Assembly: GCA_003427395.1 (NCBI GenBank)
Contig: BFEA01000018.1
Location: 5,434,290-5,462,953, forward strand
Direction: 5' to 3'
DNA from: Chara braunii
Lineage: Eukaryota; Streptophyta; Charophyceae; Charales; Characeae
DNA: 28,664 nucleotides
Below, piece after piece: positions 1-8,660 of the stretch (within the stretch, counting starts at the first letter, position 1; each line of letters begins with the position of its first letter). A model generated the notes under the pieces. That model saw nothing but the letters and a program-made list of their open reading frames with translations. It was not told where the DNA came from and did no database searches. A program made the translations under genes and the position numbers.

Positions 1-67
1 GGGAGGTAAATAGTTGGTGTGAAACTGTTCAACACGAACGTTCCACACTATACAGCCATGCATACAG

Positions 68-140
68 TTTGGCCAGTGTGTTATAGCACTGGCTACGCAC
101 GCGCATGAGTGTTGCCTGCCCAGGTTCAAACCCTGGCAGC
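68..140 (+). repeat. tRNA-derived SINE head or tRNA pseudogene
   Basis: An RNA polymerase III promoter layout is visible. The stretch around 70-93 resembles a tRNA A box and D arm, and 123-133 is a canonical B box (GGTTCAAACCC). The T arm is perfect: CCAGG at 120-124, a seven-base loop TTCAAAC, and CCTGG at 132-136. The seven bases after it (CAGCAGC) have no complement at the expected 5' acceptor position, so this is not a working tRNA gene. A SINE head or a decayed tRNA are the two readings. The missing acceptor stem and the unrelated GC-rich sequence downstream favour a SINE. Confidence 0.55.
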
Positions 141-151
141 AGCAGCAACAT

Positions 152-180
152 CTCGGATATCTTGATAATATATATCCGGG
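152..180. other. Hairpin just downstream of the SINE head
   Basis: CGGATAT at 154-160 pairs with ATATCCG at 172-178 around an 11-base loop. One T-G and one C-G pair extend it outward to 152 and 180. It may belong to the body of the SINE. Confidence 0.4.
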
Positions 181-620
181 AGCAGGGCGGGGCGGGGCAG
201 CGGCAGCGTGGGCGCGTGGCGCGCGCGTGCGGCGGCCTTCGCCTTGGCGCTTGTGCGCACGCGTGTGTGGTGGCGCTCTACTTTTTCGCCACGTGTCACT
301 CTCTTCCCGCTGCTGCTTTTTTCCCGTTTTTTCTCTGCTGCCCCACCAAAAAACAGGTGAAAATCCCGCTGTCAGGATTACACCGATCCCGCACCTGCTG
401 TTGCATGCGGGAGGAAGGGCGGGTTGGAGCGGGGACCGTTCCCGCTCTGATACTAGTGTGCCGGACCCGCCGGGATGGCGGTCCGACAGGATGGAGACGA
501 AGGGTGGACGAAGGAGGAGACAGAGATGGAGCTGGAAGGGACAGCACAACTTCGACGCAGACTCAACACGCACGTACTCTAAGATCTGCAAAAAGTGAAG
601 AATGACGAAAAACAGACAAG
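181..620. other. GC-rich stretch without a recognisable gene
   Basis: The sequence is G+C-rich, with short G runs (around 182-205) and many CpG steps. Open frames run through parts of it on both strands, including 166 codons from 105. Their translations are Arg/Gly/Cys-rich, resemble no family I know, and start inside the SINE head. I treat them as compositional artefacts. Confidence 0.4.
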
Positions 621-624
621 TGTT

Positions 625-790
625 GGGGTATACCCCCATCGGACTGACTGACTGGACTGGACTGGCCTGGTACCGACAGTGGTACCGGGCAGGACTAGAA
701 CAGCACACAGCCTGTGGGGTCAGGCCACGACCTGGTCCCACAGGCCGAACTGGGCAAATAGCTAAATAGGCCCTGGCTGTAGACCAGGGC
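625..790. repeat. Cluster of four palindromes and hairpins
   Basis: Four structures follow one another. 625-636 is a perfect 12-bp palindrome, GGGGTATACCCC. At 665-674/681-690 there is a 10-bp stem with one G-T pair and a 6-base loop. At 710-724/731-745 there is a 15-bp stem with two G-T wobbles and loop ccacga. At 770-776/784-790 there is a perfect 7-bp stem (GCCCTGG/CCAGGGC) with a 7-base loop. A short GACT-rich repeat lies at 641-663. No gene reading is apparent. The G-T pairs inside otherwise perfect stems suggest the structure could matter as RNA. Confidence 0.7.
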
Positions 791-824
791 AGATGAAGGC
801 CCGCTGCACCGAGGGTGTATTCTC

Positions 825-960
825 GATCGTTGTAGCATAGGTATACGCTCGGTTGAACGCCTAAGACTGACCCGTATATGTGTCGGGAATTGGGGCGCTG
901 ATCTCCCGGACCGACTTACAAATCAGGTCGACTCGACTGTCGCACGTTTGCACATACTAC
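825..960 (+). repeat. Dispersed repeat family, copy A
   Basis: The 13-mer at 828-840 (cgttgtagcatag) recurs at 24524-24536. Collinear similarity follows in both copies: ATACGCT, then GGTT and AACGCC, then ACCCG, then GGCGCTG and TCTCC. The copies differ by small indels and fade after about 110 bp. I do not recognise the family. It could be part of an LTR, a SINE or a DNA-element end. Confidence 0.6.
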
Positions 961-2262
961 ACTTTGCCTATAAATAGTTTATAAATACGAGTCACAATCT
1001 ATCCCTTTTTTGGAGCATGATCCCCTCAATACTGGAATCATCAGGTGTTGCACATGAGACACATATTCATCCTACCTAGTGATTAAATTCGTTCAACATA
1101 TCTCTTTATTAGAACTCTTTACCAAACCACGCATACATAGGAAATGAAATAAGACTGAGTAATTACGTAAGGAGATGTCGTGTACACTTAACACATTCAC
1201 ATGAACAATATGAATTCATCAGGGAAAACATAGGTCACTAACCTTTCAAACATGTATAGATGAAATGAAAATGGAATGAATAAGGCTTTTAACCTTTGCA
1301 ATGATCCAAATCTACTTAAAATCAGGGAGAGCGCAAAGACTGAGTGCTCAAACCAAATGTGTAAAACCGCTCGTTGATGAAACATCTGGACTAAGGCCCA
1401 GAACAATGTAAGTTTCTCAATGGGTTGCAGTAAATAGCGTAGCTAGTCGTTTTACTTACCTGCAGAATCGCATTATACAATTCTGACGGAGTCAACTTTT
1501 TATTCACTTTCACTCACATCACACTTACACTTCTGACCTTTAACCCAAACATCCTGTTTTCGACTTAGTCATTCACCCTCATCTTACTTTAGTCATTCAA
1601 TGACTCTTTTTCACCAAACACAGACGCTTTAGACAATGACCCGAAAATTAGAAATATCTTTCAGTGCAAAGGTCGATGCAAAGTGTGGGTGTCAAGGGTG
1701 AGTGAGGGTTGAGTTGGCCAACCAACCTTTTACCATAAGGCAACAACATGTAGTCTTGTATTGACTCATAATGAGTCCTCTTAAAAGTAAAAGTGACCTA
1801 CAATCACATAGAAATCAACCCGGTCTCAACACCTCTTTGCCATCGACATGACCTTAGTATCTAAAGTTCAATATAGTGAACTTCATTTTAGTCGGGAATA
1901 ATACTACATCGACATAATTCCCTCTAGGTAGCCTCCCTAACTTCTTATTAGATCAAATTATAGAGATAGTCGCCTAAAGAAATAAAAGTAAAGAGCTAAC
2001 GTTGCCAAAACCTTCCCCTTCAGATATACACAAACAAAATATCTTCAATCTCATACAGAGTAAAATCTTTAAGATTTGACATCAATCACTAGGTTAAGGT
2101 AGCAGGACAGGTCACACGAGGCCACATTCCTTTTACCTCCACCTCAGTAGAATCAGAAAATAGATATTGTAAGTTCGTTAGTTTTTTTAGTGATGTTCAT
2201 AAGAGTTGTCATAGAAGGGTAGATCGCACGGGGTCCTCATCTTTTTACTGGCGTCTGGTCGT
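961..2262. other. AT-rich stretch, no gene seen
   Basis: A+T-rich sequence with no open frame longer than about 70 codons and no domain I recognise. A short stretch near 1670-1700 resembles one near 27190-27215 (both contain a GTGTGGGT core after a CAA-rich run). That hints that related repeats flank both ends of the window, but the match is too short to define an element. Confidence 0.45.
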
Positions 2263-2570
2263 GATAGGGAAAACCTCATGGGGTCTCGCTTCTCCTATTG
2301 TTGTTTGATGTCGAAGCACGACTGTCGGGCAATAAGGCATGCTTCTCGGAGCCTCGCTTCTCTTATCGCCACCTCTCTTACCCGTGCTAACTTATTGCGA
2401 TAGGGCAGACCATGCGGCCTCGCTCCTCCTATCGCTTACCTGCGTTGATGCACGGTTGGTTTGTAATAAAGGAGGTTTCTCGGAGCCTCGCTTTTCTTAT
2501 CACCATCCTTCCTTATTCATGCCATTATAGTGATAGGGCAGGCCTCTCGGAGCCTCGCTCCTCCTATCGC
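2263..2570 (+). repeat. 67-bp tandem repeat with 135-bp dimer organisation
   Basis: Five units begin at 2263, 2331, 2399, 2466 and 2532, giving spacings of 68, 68, 67 and 66. Each carries a GATAGGG or AATAAGG start, a CTCGGAGCCTCGCT-like core and a TCCTATCG or TCTTATC end. Units 1, 3 and 5 resemble each other more than they resemble 2 and 4, so the higher-order unit is about 135 bp. In units 3 and 5 the ends are inverted (GATAGG against CCTATC), so each unit can fold. A more degraded partial unit may lie at about 2209-2250. Confidence 0.7.
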
Positions 2571-2906
2571 TTTTGCAAGTTTTCGGTCATTGCTTTGAAC
2601 GCTTCTTAATCCCTGGATCATTCAGAAGTCTTTAAGCCCAAGCGGGAGGGCCAAACGAAACCTGTACCCCACTTCTTAAAGGCTTTCCGCTTGATCTCCG
2701 AATTGTGTTAGTTTATGGCTTTGAGAAGATGCAGACTTTAGTCAACTGTAGGGCAAGAGTTAGTTGATGATGTCCACTTTCACAATACTTTGACCAATTG
2801 CACACACAATCCTTCAATTCACTGTGAACCCTGCTTTATGATCAATGTCAGGTGGTCTATTAAGCAAGTCAAAACTGCACGGAGTTGATTCCCTTGCGGC
2901 CACATT
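2571..2906. other. Unannotated spacer
   Basis: No repeat unit, ORF or motif that I can support lies between the 67-bp tandem repeat and the C/A homopolymer junction. Confidence 0.4.
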
Positions 2907-2932
2907 CCCCCCCCCCCCCCAAAAAAAAAAAA
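2907..2932. repeat. C14-A12 homopolymer junction
   Basis: Fourteen C are followed immediately by twelve A. Exact lengths may be sequencing or assembly estimates. Confidence 0.85.
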
Positions 2933-3193
2933 CACTCACATAGCGAGACAGTTTCACGAAACTTCTCGTTCTCGCTATGTTTTTCAGCAGCAGTTAGTCA
3001 TACCCAGTCCCTTTTTGTCAAATCATGGCAGATGAATTGCGCACCTCATTGTCTTACTCGACTGGTTGCACACAATGTCCATTCACTTGATTGGTTGTGC
3101 ACTGCACCCCGCTCACCCCAATTGGTCGTGGAAAGCATCGCTTATCCATGACACATCGGATTTCGACCAACTCATTGCTATATTTGGTGATAC

Positions 3194-3194
3194 A

Positions 3195-3229
<35 letters not shown>

Positions 3230-3231
3230 AA
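3194..3231. repeat. (ATAA)n microsatellite
   Basis: About nine ATAA units lie about 35 bp upstream of the start of dispersed-repeat copy 1. Confidence 0.9.
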
Positions 3232-3264
3232 TATGGAAGACAGATATGCAAGGAATATGAGCGG

Positions 3265-3558
3265 GAACGATATACTCAAAGTCAAGTTCTAAAATCACAC
3301 AGATGTCCAAGTAGTCACTTACAAGCAGAGAGCACAAATGCACTGAGATTTCATTCAAATAAGAGCAATACAATGAGTTGTTGAGCCAATGTTCAAGTCC
3401 TCTGACCACATCAACACACTATCCAGCGTAGCTCCTCTCTATTTGGCGCTTCGCGCCCAACTTGCATTATGTGCCTATCCTTCTACATTCACATTCACAC
3501 GACAGGCTCACGTCGATTTTGAAGACCAATGTACATGACGCCAATGCCATAGTCGACC
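3265..3558 (-). repeat. Dispersed ~280-bp repeat, copy 1, microsatellite-tailed
   Basis: This segment aligns with 4522-4781 over its whole length. Shared anchors in order are GAACGATATA, AAATCACACA, ACAAGCAGAGAGCA, GAGCCAATGTTC, GCTCCTCTCT and GAAGACCAATGTAC. On the plus strand both copies begin just after a microsatellite, (ATAA)n here and (AAT)n in the other. Read on the minus strand, the element therefore ends in an A/T microsatellite tail, as retroposed SINEs and some LINE 3' ends do. Orientation is inferred from that tail. No coding or Pol III promoter is convincing. Confidence 0.6.
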
Positions 3559-3710
3559 ATTCACATACACAAGTACACATCCCTCTCCTTCTTTTTCTTT
3601 ATCCCTCTCTCTGTCTCACTCTTTGTGTATGTGTCTTTCTTCGTCTGCGTCACAGTGCACTAGGTCACGGTGTCTCTGTGTAGGTCAAAGTGGTTGTGTA
3701 CCTGTTCCAC

Positions 3711-3922
3711 TGTGCCTCTGCGTGTGTCACTGCGTCAGTGTGTATCTGTGTCACCGCGCACTGTGTATTTGTGTCACCGTGCAGTGTGTATTTGTGTCAT
3801 TGTGCACTGTGTATTTGCGTCACTGTGCACTTTGTATCTGTGTCACCGCACACTGTGTATCAGTGTCACCGTGCATTTGTGTGACTGTGTATCTGCATGT
3901 GTCACTGTGCACTGTGTGACAC
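3711..3922 (+). repeat. 23-bp minisatellite
   Basis: Units starting TGTGTAT or a close variant begin at 3739, 3762, 3785, 3808, 3831 and 3854, exactly 23 bp apart, each with a GTGTCACCGTGCAC-like second half. Partial units flank the array at 3711 and after 3877. The array ends in an inverted repeat, GTGTCAC at 3899-3905 and GTGACAC at 3916-3922. Cys/Val-rich open frames crossing it are products of the repeat. Confidence 0.85.
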
Positions 3923-4042
3923 GGTAAACCTGTGTATCTGTGTATGCGTCATTGTGACTGTATCCTCGTGCATTGGTGTGACACTGTACACTTTGTATCT
4001 GTGTCCGTTTCACTATGTCTGGGTGTGTGTTTGAATCTGTGG

Positions 4043-4158
4043 GTCTTTGTCTGTCTATCTGTTTGTTTGTCTGTCTGTTTGTTTGTATGTTTGTTTATCT
4101 GTCTGTCTATTTGTCTGTCAGTCTGCCTGTCTGTCTGTTTGTCCGTCTGTCTCTCTCC
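4043..4158 (+). repeat. (TGTC/TGTT)n tetranucleotide tract
   Basis: About 115 bp of interspersed TGTC and TGTT units with few interruptions. It reads as Cys/Leu/Ser/Val repeats in one strand and Asp/Arg/Gln/Thr in the other, so the long frames here are not genes. Confidence 0.9.
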
Positions 4159-4440
4159 CCCTCTCTTTGTCACCGTCGTCGCCTGTCAACAGAACCCACA
4201 ATCTAACCGTAGCGGAACCGCAATGCAACACGATCTGCCACGACCTGCAGCAGGCCGAGACCACAGAATGGGGACACGAGAGACAGAACAGGGACATTGC
4301 AGGCACAGTCGCACATTCCAACAAGTTTAGCGGATGACATCCCAACCTTACGACGCTATCGGCGGATGCATCACGCATCGCGCAAAGTCCCCGCCCTTGC
4401 GTATGGTAAGCAGCGGATGCAAGCCGAGTAAAACGAAACA

Positions 4441-4458
4441 ATAATAATAATAATAATA

Positions 4459-4489
<31 letters not shown>

Positions 4490-4490
4490 T
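4441..4490. repeat. (AAT)n microsatellite
   Basis: About 16 units with one interruption (agt at 4461-4463). It ends about 30 bp before copy 2 of the dispersed repeat. Confidence 0.95.
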
Positions 4491-4521
4491 CCTGTCTCGC
4501 GAGCGCAGGGAATTATCGTGT

Positions 4522-4781
4522 GAACGATATATAAAAAACCAAGTTGCGAAATCACACACATGTCTGAGTAGTCGTGTACAAGCAGAGAGCATAATAACAC
4601 CGAGAATCTATCCAAATAGAGCAATACCATGAAGTAATGAGCCAATGTTCGAGCCCATAGGCCACACCAACACAATATCCAAGGTCGCTCCTCTCTGTCT
4701 GGCGCCCAGCGCTTAGCCTACAACTGTGCTCACTTTGACTCTCGAAGACCAATGTACGTGATATCAACACCATAGCCGACC
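4522..4781 (-). repeat. Dispersed ~280-bp repeat, copy 2, microsatellite-tailed
   Basis: Partner of 3265-3558, with the same anchors in the same order. It is about 35 bp shorter, mainly through loss of sequence between the GCGCCC-type segment and GAAGACCAATGTAC. Its B-box-like stretch (GTTCGAGCCC near 4649) has no paired T stem, so it is not counted as a tRNA signal. Confidence 0.6.
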
Positions 4782-4897
4782 TCTCTTCATGCACCACGTG
4801 GCAGATATGTTCTATCTCATCACCCTCATTAGACCTCGATATCCCACACACTCGCCTTTTTTCCTGAAGACCACCAGATCGCCCTCTTACCCGCACT

Positions 4898-4898
<1 letters not shown>

Positions 4899-4930
<32 letters not shown>
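4899..4930. repeat. (AC)16 microsatellite
   Basis: An uninterrupted AC dinucleotide run. Confidence 0.95.
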
Positions 4931-4932
<2 letters not shown>

Positions 4933-5114
4933 GGCCAAACTAATGAGTGTGGAAGTGTATATATCCATGTTCTGGTGGTAATTCGTTTGATTTTGCTCAT
5001 CCTCTCGATAGACGTAACGTGAAGTCGCCGCGATATTCGTCACACATACACATGCGTAGACACACGCGTGCACACACAGATATATTCACGCACATTTCCT
5101 CATTTGTAGATTAC

Positions 5115-5116
<2 letters not shown>

Positions 5117-5155
<39 letters not shown>
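5117..5155. repeat. (TAA)13 microsatellite
   Basis: A pure TAA run. Eighteen bases downstream begins a 17-bp word (5174-5190) that recurs after another AAT-rich tract at 5679-5695. Confidence 0.95.
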
Positions 5156-5156
<1 letters not shown>

Positions 5157-5259
5157 CAACTTAGGTAATGAATGTATGTAAGCTATTTTTCCAATCCGGC
5201 TCAGTCAAAATGAGGAACCGCTGCCTTCGGGGTCGATGGTCAGTGCTTCGACCAAGTAA

Positions 5260-5400
5260 GTCTCTCTCTCGCTTTTCCCTCTCTTTCTTTTAGTTTTCCT
5301 CCTTTCTTTTAGTCTTCCCCCTACCTCTTCGTCTTTCTCTCCACCCACTTCTTCGTCGTCTCTGTCTTCTCCTGCTCCCCATTCCTTCACTTGTGTTATC
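5260..5400. other. Pyrimidine-rich tract
   Basis: C/T-rich sequence with many TCTC and TTTC words. The Lys/Arg/Glu-rich reading frame on the other strand is compositional. Confidence 0.5.
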
Positions 5401-5587
5401 CCTGTATGCTATATTGTTCATCTCCATGCGCTGTGTCGTTGCTTCCTTACTCCTATGCAGTGTTCTTCTCCTTTTCCATGTGGCGTTCTAATTGCCGCAC
5501 ATACCCCCTACCATGCTCATTTTCTTCCGATCATGCATGGTTGGACGTACTATGGTAAGAATTGGAAGAACTATAGTAAGAGAAAAT

Positions 5588-5670
5588 CAATAATGATAAT
5601 AGTAAATAATAGTAATAATAATAAAAATAATAATAACAAAAATAATAACTATTATTATCATCATGATAAA
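5588..5670. repeat. Imperfect AAT/AAAT-rich tract
   Basis: Interrupted AAT units grade into ATT units (5646-5658) and then an A run, so the tract is partly self-complementary. It is followed at 5679 by the second copy of the AAGCTATTTTT-containing word. Confidence 0.7.
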
Positions 5671-5779
5671 AAAAAACCGTATACAAGCTATTTTTTTGGC
5701 ACCGTACAGCAATGTTGGAGCATTCTGTATGGGGAAACGGAAGCAAGGACGTGGCAACTATAACAGGTACATATTCTTT

Positions 5780-6276
5780 TTCCCTACTTTCCCTCTTCCC
5801 TCTTCTTCTTCTTCTTCGTCGCCATCGTAGTTGGTGTCTTGGTCATAGTCGTCGTAGCCATCATTCATCGCAGTCCTCACCTCCGTTGTTTTCTTCTCGT
5901 CTGTCTCTTCCTTAGCATTGCGAGTTACGTCTCCTCACAGTCATTCCTTCAACTTCACGCTTATGCATGCTACCTCCATGCTCGCTTTTCCCTTGACGCA
6001 ATCACCTTTCCTTTTCGATCTCCTTTGCGCAACTTGAACATTGCATTCGACCCGCACCCCTGCGCGGTGTTCCCTCTCACTCTACTCTCGTGCGCTCTTC
6101 CTCCTACAGTTGTTGCGCGTTCGTCTTTCTCCTCCTTCTTTTACATTAGTCACGCATCTGTTTCACCCAATCTCGTTCTCCTACCCCCCCTTTCTTTCTC
6201 CTCCTTTTTCTTCTTTTTCTTCTTTTTCTTCTTTTTTCTTCTTCTTCTTCTTCTTCTTCTTCTTCTTCTTCTTCTC
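5780..6276. repeat. Pyrimidine-rich region ending in (TTC)13
   Basis: Strongly C/T-rich sequence culminates in TTTTTCTTC nonamer repeats (about 6206-6235) and a pure TTC run (6236-6275). The homopurine-homopyrimidine run is about 85 bp. Phe/Leu-rich plus-strand frames and Arg/Lys-rich minus-strand frames here come from the repeat. Confidence 0.85.
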
Positions 6277-6737
6277 CGGCTTCTTCGTCCGGCTCGTTGT
6301 GAGCGAGGACACGAAATCACTACCACCACAAAGTGGTCGTCGCTCTCCTCGTAACTATCGAGATGAGAGTGTTGAAGCCGAGTTTTGGTGACTGGTGCCG
6401 CCTCCACCATCTGCACGCTCAGGAGGTTGTCATCATCGTTCACAACACCAAGTAGGCCACCTTCTTCATTTCCTCTTTTTCTCCTTCTTCTTCCTCCTCT
6501 TCCTGTGTTTCCTCTTCTTCTTCCCGCACGCACCTCCTCCTCCTGCGCGGCCATCTCCTCTACTTCATGCACGACTCTTCCTTGCAACCGGTCATCTCCT
6601 CTCTTGCTTGTGTGTAATACCTCCCGGCATGCACTTCTTTCTGCCTTTCCCATGACGTGCTTCTCCCGCTTCTCGCTGTGCCCCGCAACTTCACGAGTTT
6701 TCACGACGTGCGACCAGTCTTTCACAACTTCGGCCAA
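6277..6737 (-). other. Possible decayed coding sequence, Glu/Arg-rich
   Basis: The minus strand is open from about 6737 through the (TTC)n tract, giving a roughly 195-codon frame. Outside the GAA repeat the translation has mixed composition, with segments rich in Glu, Arg, Gly and Val. That is less trivially repetitive than the frames around it. There is no ATG at the upstream end (the frame begins after a TAA with a TTG), no domain I recognise, and the frame runs straight into Lys/Arg repeats. It may be an exon or pseudogene fragment, but chance in a biased sequence is equally likely. Confidence 0.15.
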
Positions 6738-6782
6738 ATTGTTGCTACATTACTAAACCGAATCTGCCCTGGTTTCAGCGGT

Positions 6783-6802
6783 GGATTCATAAAAGTGAAT
6801 CC
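6783..6802. other. Short perfect inverted repeat
   Basis: GGATTCA and TGAATCC face each other across the 6-base loop taaaag. Confidence 0.5.
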
Positions 6803-6829
6803 ATAAAGAGAAATCACGGGATTCGAAAG

Positions 6830-6930
6830 AAAAAAAAAAAAAAAATTAAAAAAAAAACTAATAAAATAAAGAAAAACGAAATCTAACTAATGAAAACAAA
6901 AAGAAAATAAAAGGAAAACAAAAGAAATCT
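6830..6930. repeat. A-rich tract
   Basis: About 100 bp dominated by A runs and AAAN words immediately precedes the hairpin island at 6942. It could be the poly(A) tail of a retroposon ending here, but no matching body was identified upstream. Confidence 0.6.
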
Positions 6931-6941
6931 CACTACTAACC

Positions 6942-7145
6942 ACCCCGTCGTGCCAGCTGTCACAACGGGGTCTAGTTGTAACTAGTTTCAATCTCGGGGT
7001 CATAGGTTCGAGCCCCGCCCGACGGAAAGCGGGGTAAACTAAAGGCGAGCTCCTTATAAAAAGGAACTAGCTCAAGGATTAGGCAGATTTGATTCCGAAG
7101 TCCGTTCCTTAACAGTCTGCCTTGAAACCTACTGAGCTAGCTCCT
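6942..7145 (+). repeat. Hairpin-rich element with a Pol III B box
   Basis: At 6942-6971 ACCCCGT and ACGGGGT enclose GTG/CAC and a CAGCTG core, a nearly perfect 30-bp palindrome. 6972-6985 is a 14-bp palindrome (CTAGTT, gt, AACTAG). 6993-7018 pairs CGGGG with CCCCG around a canonical B box (GGTTCGAGCCC). CCGTCG at 6945-6950 also pairs with CGACGG at 7020-7025, as a tRNA acceptor would, so two folds compete. Beyond it lie GAGCT/AGCTC arms (7049-7075) and AGGCAGA/TCTGCCT arms (about 7080-7125). The A box is poor. It is probably a tRNA-derived SINE whose body is strongly structured. Confidence 0.5.
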
Positions 7146-7520
7146 ACTTCTGTTAAAAGTGGAATTGTCGAGGTACATATAGAGTAGTGGGGCTTGGTCC
7201 GCCTAGTGGCCCGAGCCCAATTCTAAGTCTGTGTGTGTGTGCACACTTGCTAGTCTGCGCGTCTGTCTAAGTGCTTGTCGGCTTGAGTTTACGTGTGACC
7301 CGCAAGAGCCTCAACCTAGCTTGCAGTATACAAGTAAGGTCTAAGGCACCACTCGAGCAAATGCTAACAATGCGGGCGCTGGCGTAAACTTGACGATCAC
7401 ACACTTTTAGTCGTCTAGGCCGTATAACCGGGGCATATATTAATTTTATCCTGACTAACGTACTGATGATTAAGTCTAAATGTGCATCGTAGATCTATCT
7501 GACATAACACTAACCCAATC
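7146..7520. other. Spacer, nothing recognised
   Basis: Mixed-composition sequence without a supported ORF, repeat or RNA motif. Confidence 0.4.
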
Positions 7521-7521
7521 G

Positions 7522-7548
7522 ACCCCTCGACCTTTTCGGTCGAAGGGT
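7522..7548. other. Hairpin
   Basis: TCGACC and GGTCGA pair around ttttc. After a single C-A mismatch the stem continues as ACCC/GGGT. Confidence 0.55.
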
Positions 7549-7575
7549 ATTACTACTGATTCTAACCATCACAGC

Positions 7576-7594
7576 GCGCATTATAATAATGCGC
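7576..7594. other. Perfect 19-bp palindrome
   Basis: GCGCATTAT and ATAATGCGC flank a single central A. Confidence 0.7.
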
Positions 7595-7755
7595 ATGCAT
7601 ACTAGTAACGAAAGTTTCTCACCGATTTGCCCCGGCCTCAATGGTCGAGGAAATCCTTTCAAAGTCGTGAGAAAAACGCACGCGCTTCGAACCGGTCCTG
7701 TCTTGGTAGCCCTGAGGAAATCGTTTCACGGTCGATGTGTCGACTGCAAAAGCAT

Positions 7756-7785
7756 GACCAAATACCTTAGTAGGGGTATTTGGTC
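7756..7785. other. Perfect 11-bp hairpin
   Basis: GACCAAATACC (7756-7766) pairs without mismatch with GGTATTTGGTC (7775-7785) around an 8-base loop. Two weak overlapping frames cross this region (98 codons plus strand, 127 codons minus strand). Neither resembles a known family and I do not call them. Confidence 0.65.
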
Positions 7786-8183
7786 TGGCAACGGTCTTGC
7801 ACAACATGTTGTTGACATGTGTGGCGGTCACTGCATTCAAGAAACAGAGGGACAACCAGCGGTGGATCTGGGTGTTGACATGTAGTGCAGGAGTATGAGA
7901 TGACCTGCAGAAGGTGGGAGGCAGGCACTAGAAAGTTTTCCACCGCTTCTGCAAACTTCCTAGGCCTTTGTTCAACGACATCCTCTGTTGCATCGGCCCA
8001 CATATCCAACGGCAAACAACGAACTGGCGGCAACCGTTGCTTGCAGGGCAAAAATTCACATGTGCGCTCATCAGGTGGGCGACTGGCAATTTCTACCGGA
8101 AGACACCGCATGGTTCGGGGCTGGGTTTTAGCGAGTGCCCTGAGAAGCAATTAGGATAACGACCTGTCACATTCTCGCTGCTC

Positions 8184-8245
8184 CTTTAGATCTGACACAG
8201 TCAGCATAGAGATGGTCATCATTCTTACTGATCTCAGATCTAAAG
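8184..8245. other. 12-bp inverted repeat with inner stem
   Basis: CTTTAGATCTGA (8184-8195) is the exact reverse complement of TCAGATCTAAAG (8234-8245). An inner TCAG/CTGA pair narrows the 38-base loop. The arms contain a BglII-type AGATCT palindrome. Confidence 0.6.
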
Positions 8246-8660
8246 TCGTAGTATAGGGGGCTCATCGCTCCGTAAACGTAGCTTGGGTAAAAGCACATGT
8301 ACAAAAGGAACGAAGTTGGCACTGTTGAAGGTAGTGGAAAATTGCAGAACCGGCGCGACTCAACTACAAACCTAGTACATCAGAAGTTGAATACTATTCA
8401 AGCCAAGGTATTGTGTACATTCGAAAAGCTCAGGTATCCGTGGCTCCAATTCGCTTCTAGCCCCCTTTTTTTAAACCTTCTTCCCTCTGTTTTTTCCTCC
8501 CGCCCTAGTTTGGAAAACACCCTAGCCATAATCCGCAGTGACCTTCAAACGATATTCACATCACAAAGACACTGAAATAGAATCTCAATTCAGAAATCGA
8601 AGACTGTAATTACCATACAGAACGTATTGTACCACACGAAACTTTTTCATATCGAAAGTT
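8246..8660. other. Spacer, nothing recognised
   Basis: No motif or coding frame is convincing. The 92-codon frame from 8297 has no recognisable features. Confidence 0.35.

Noticed and set aside
105-605. 166-codon plus-strand open frame
   Set aside because: It starts inside the SINE head, has Arg/Gly/Cys-rich composition that follows from GC content, and competes with overlapping frames in other phases.
4640-4665. B-box-like GTTCGAGCCC in dispersed repeat copy 2
   Set aside because: There is no T-stem pairing and no A box upstream, and the partner copy has diverged at the surrounding bases.
4118-5073. Long minus-strand frames of 185 and 173 codons
   Set aside because: They run through (AAT)n, (AC)n and tetranucleotide repeats. 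The similarity between them and the frame at 3113-3409 is explained by the dispersed DNA repeat, not by a protein family.
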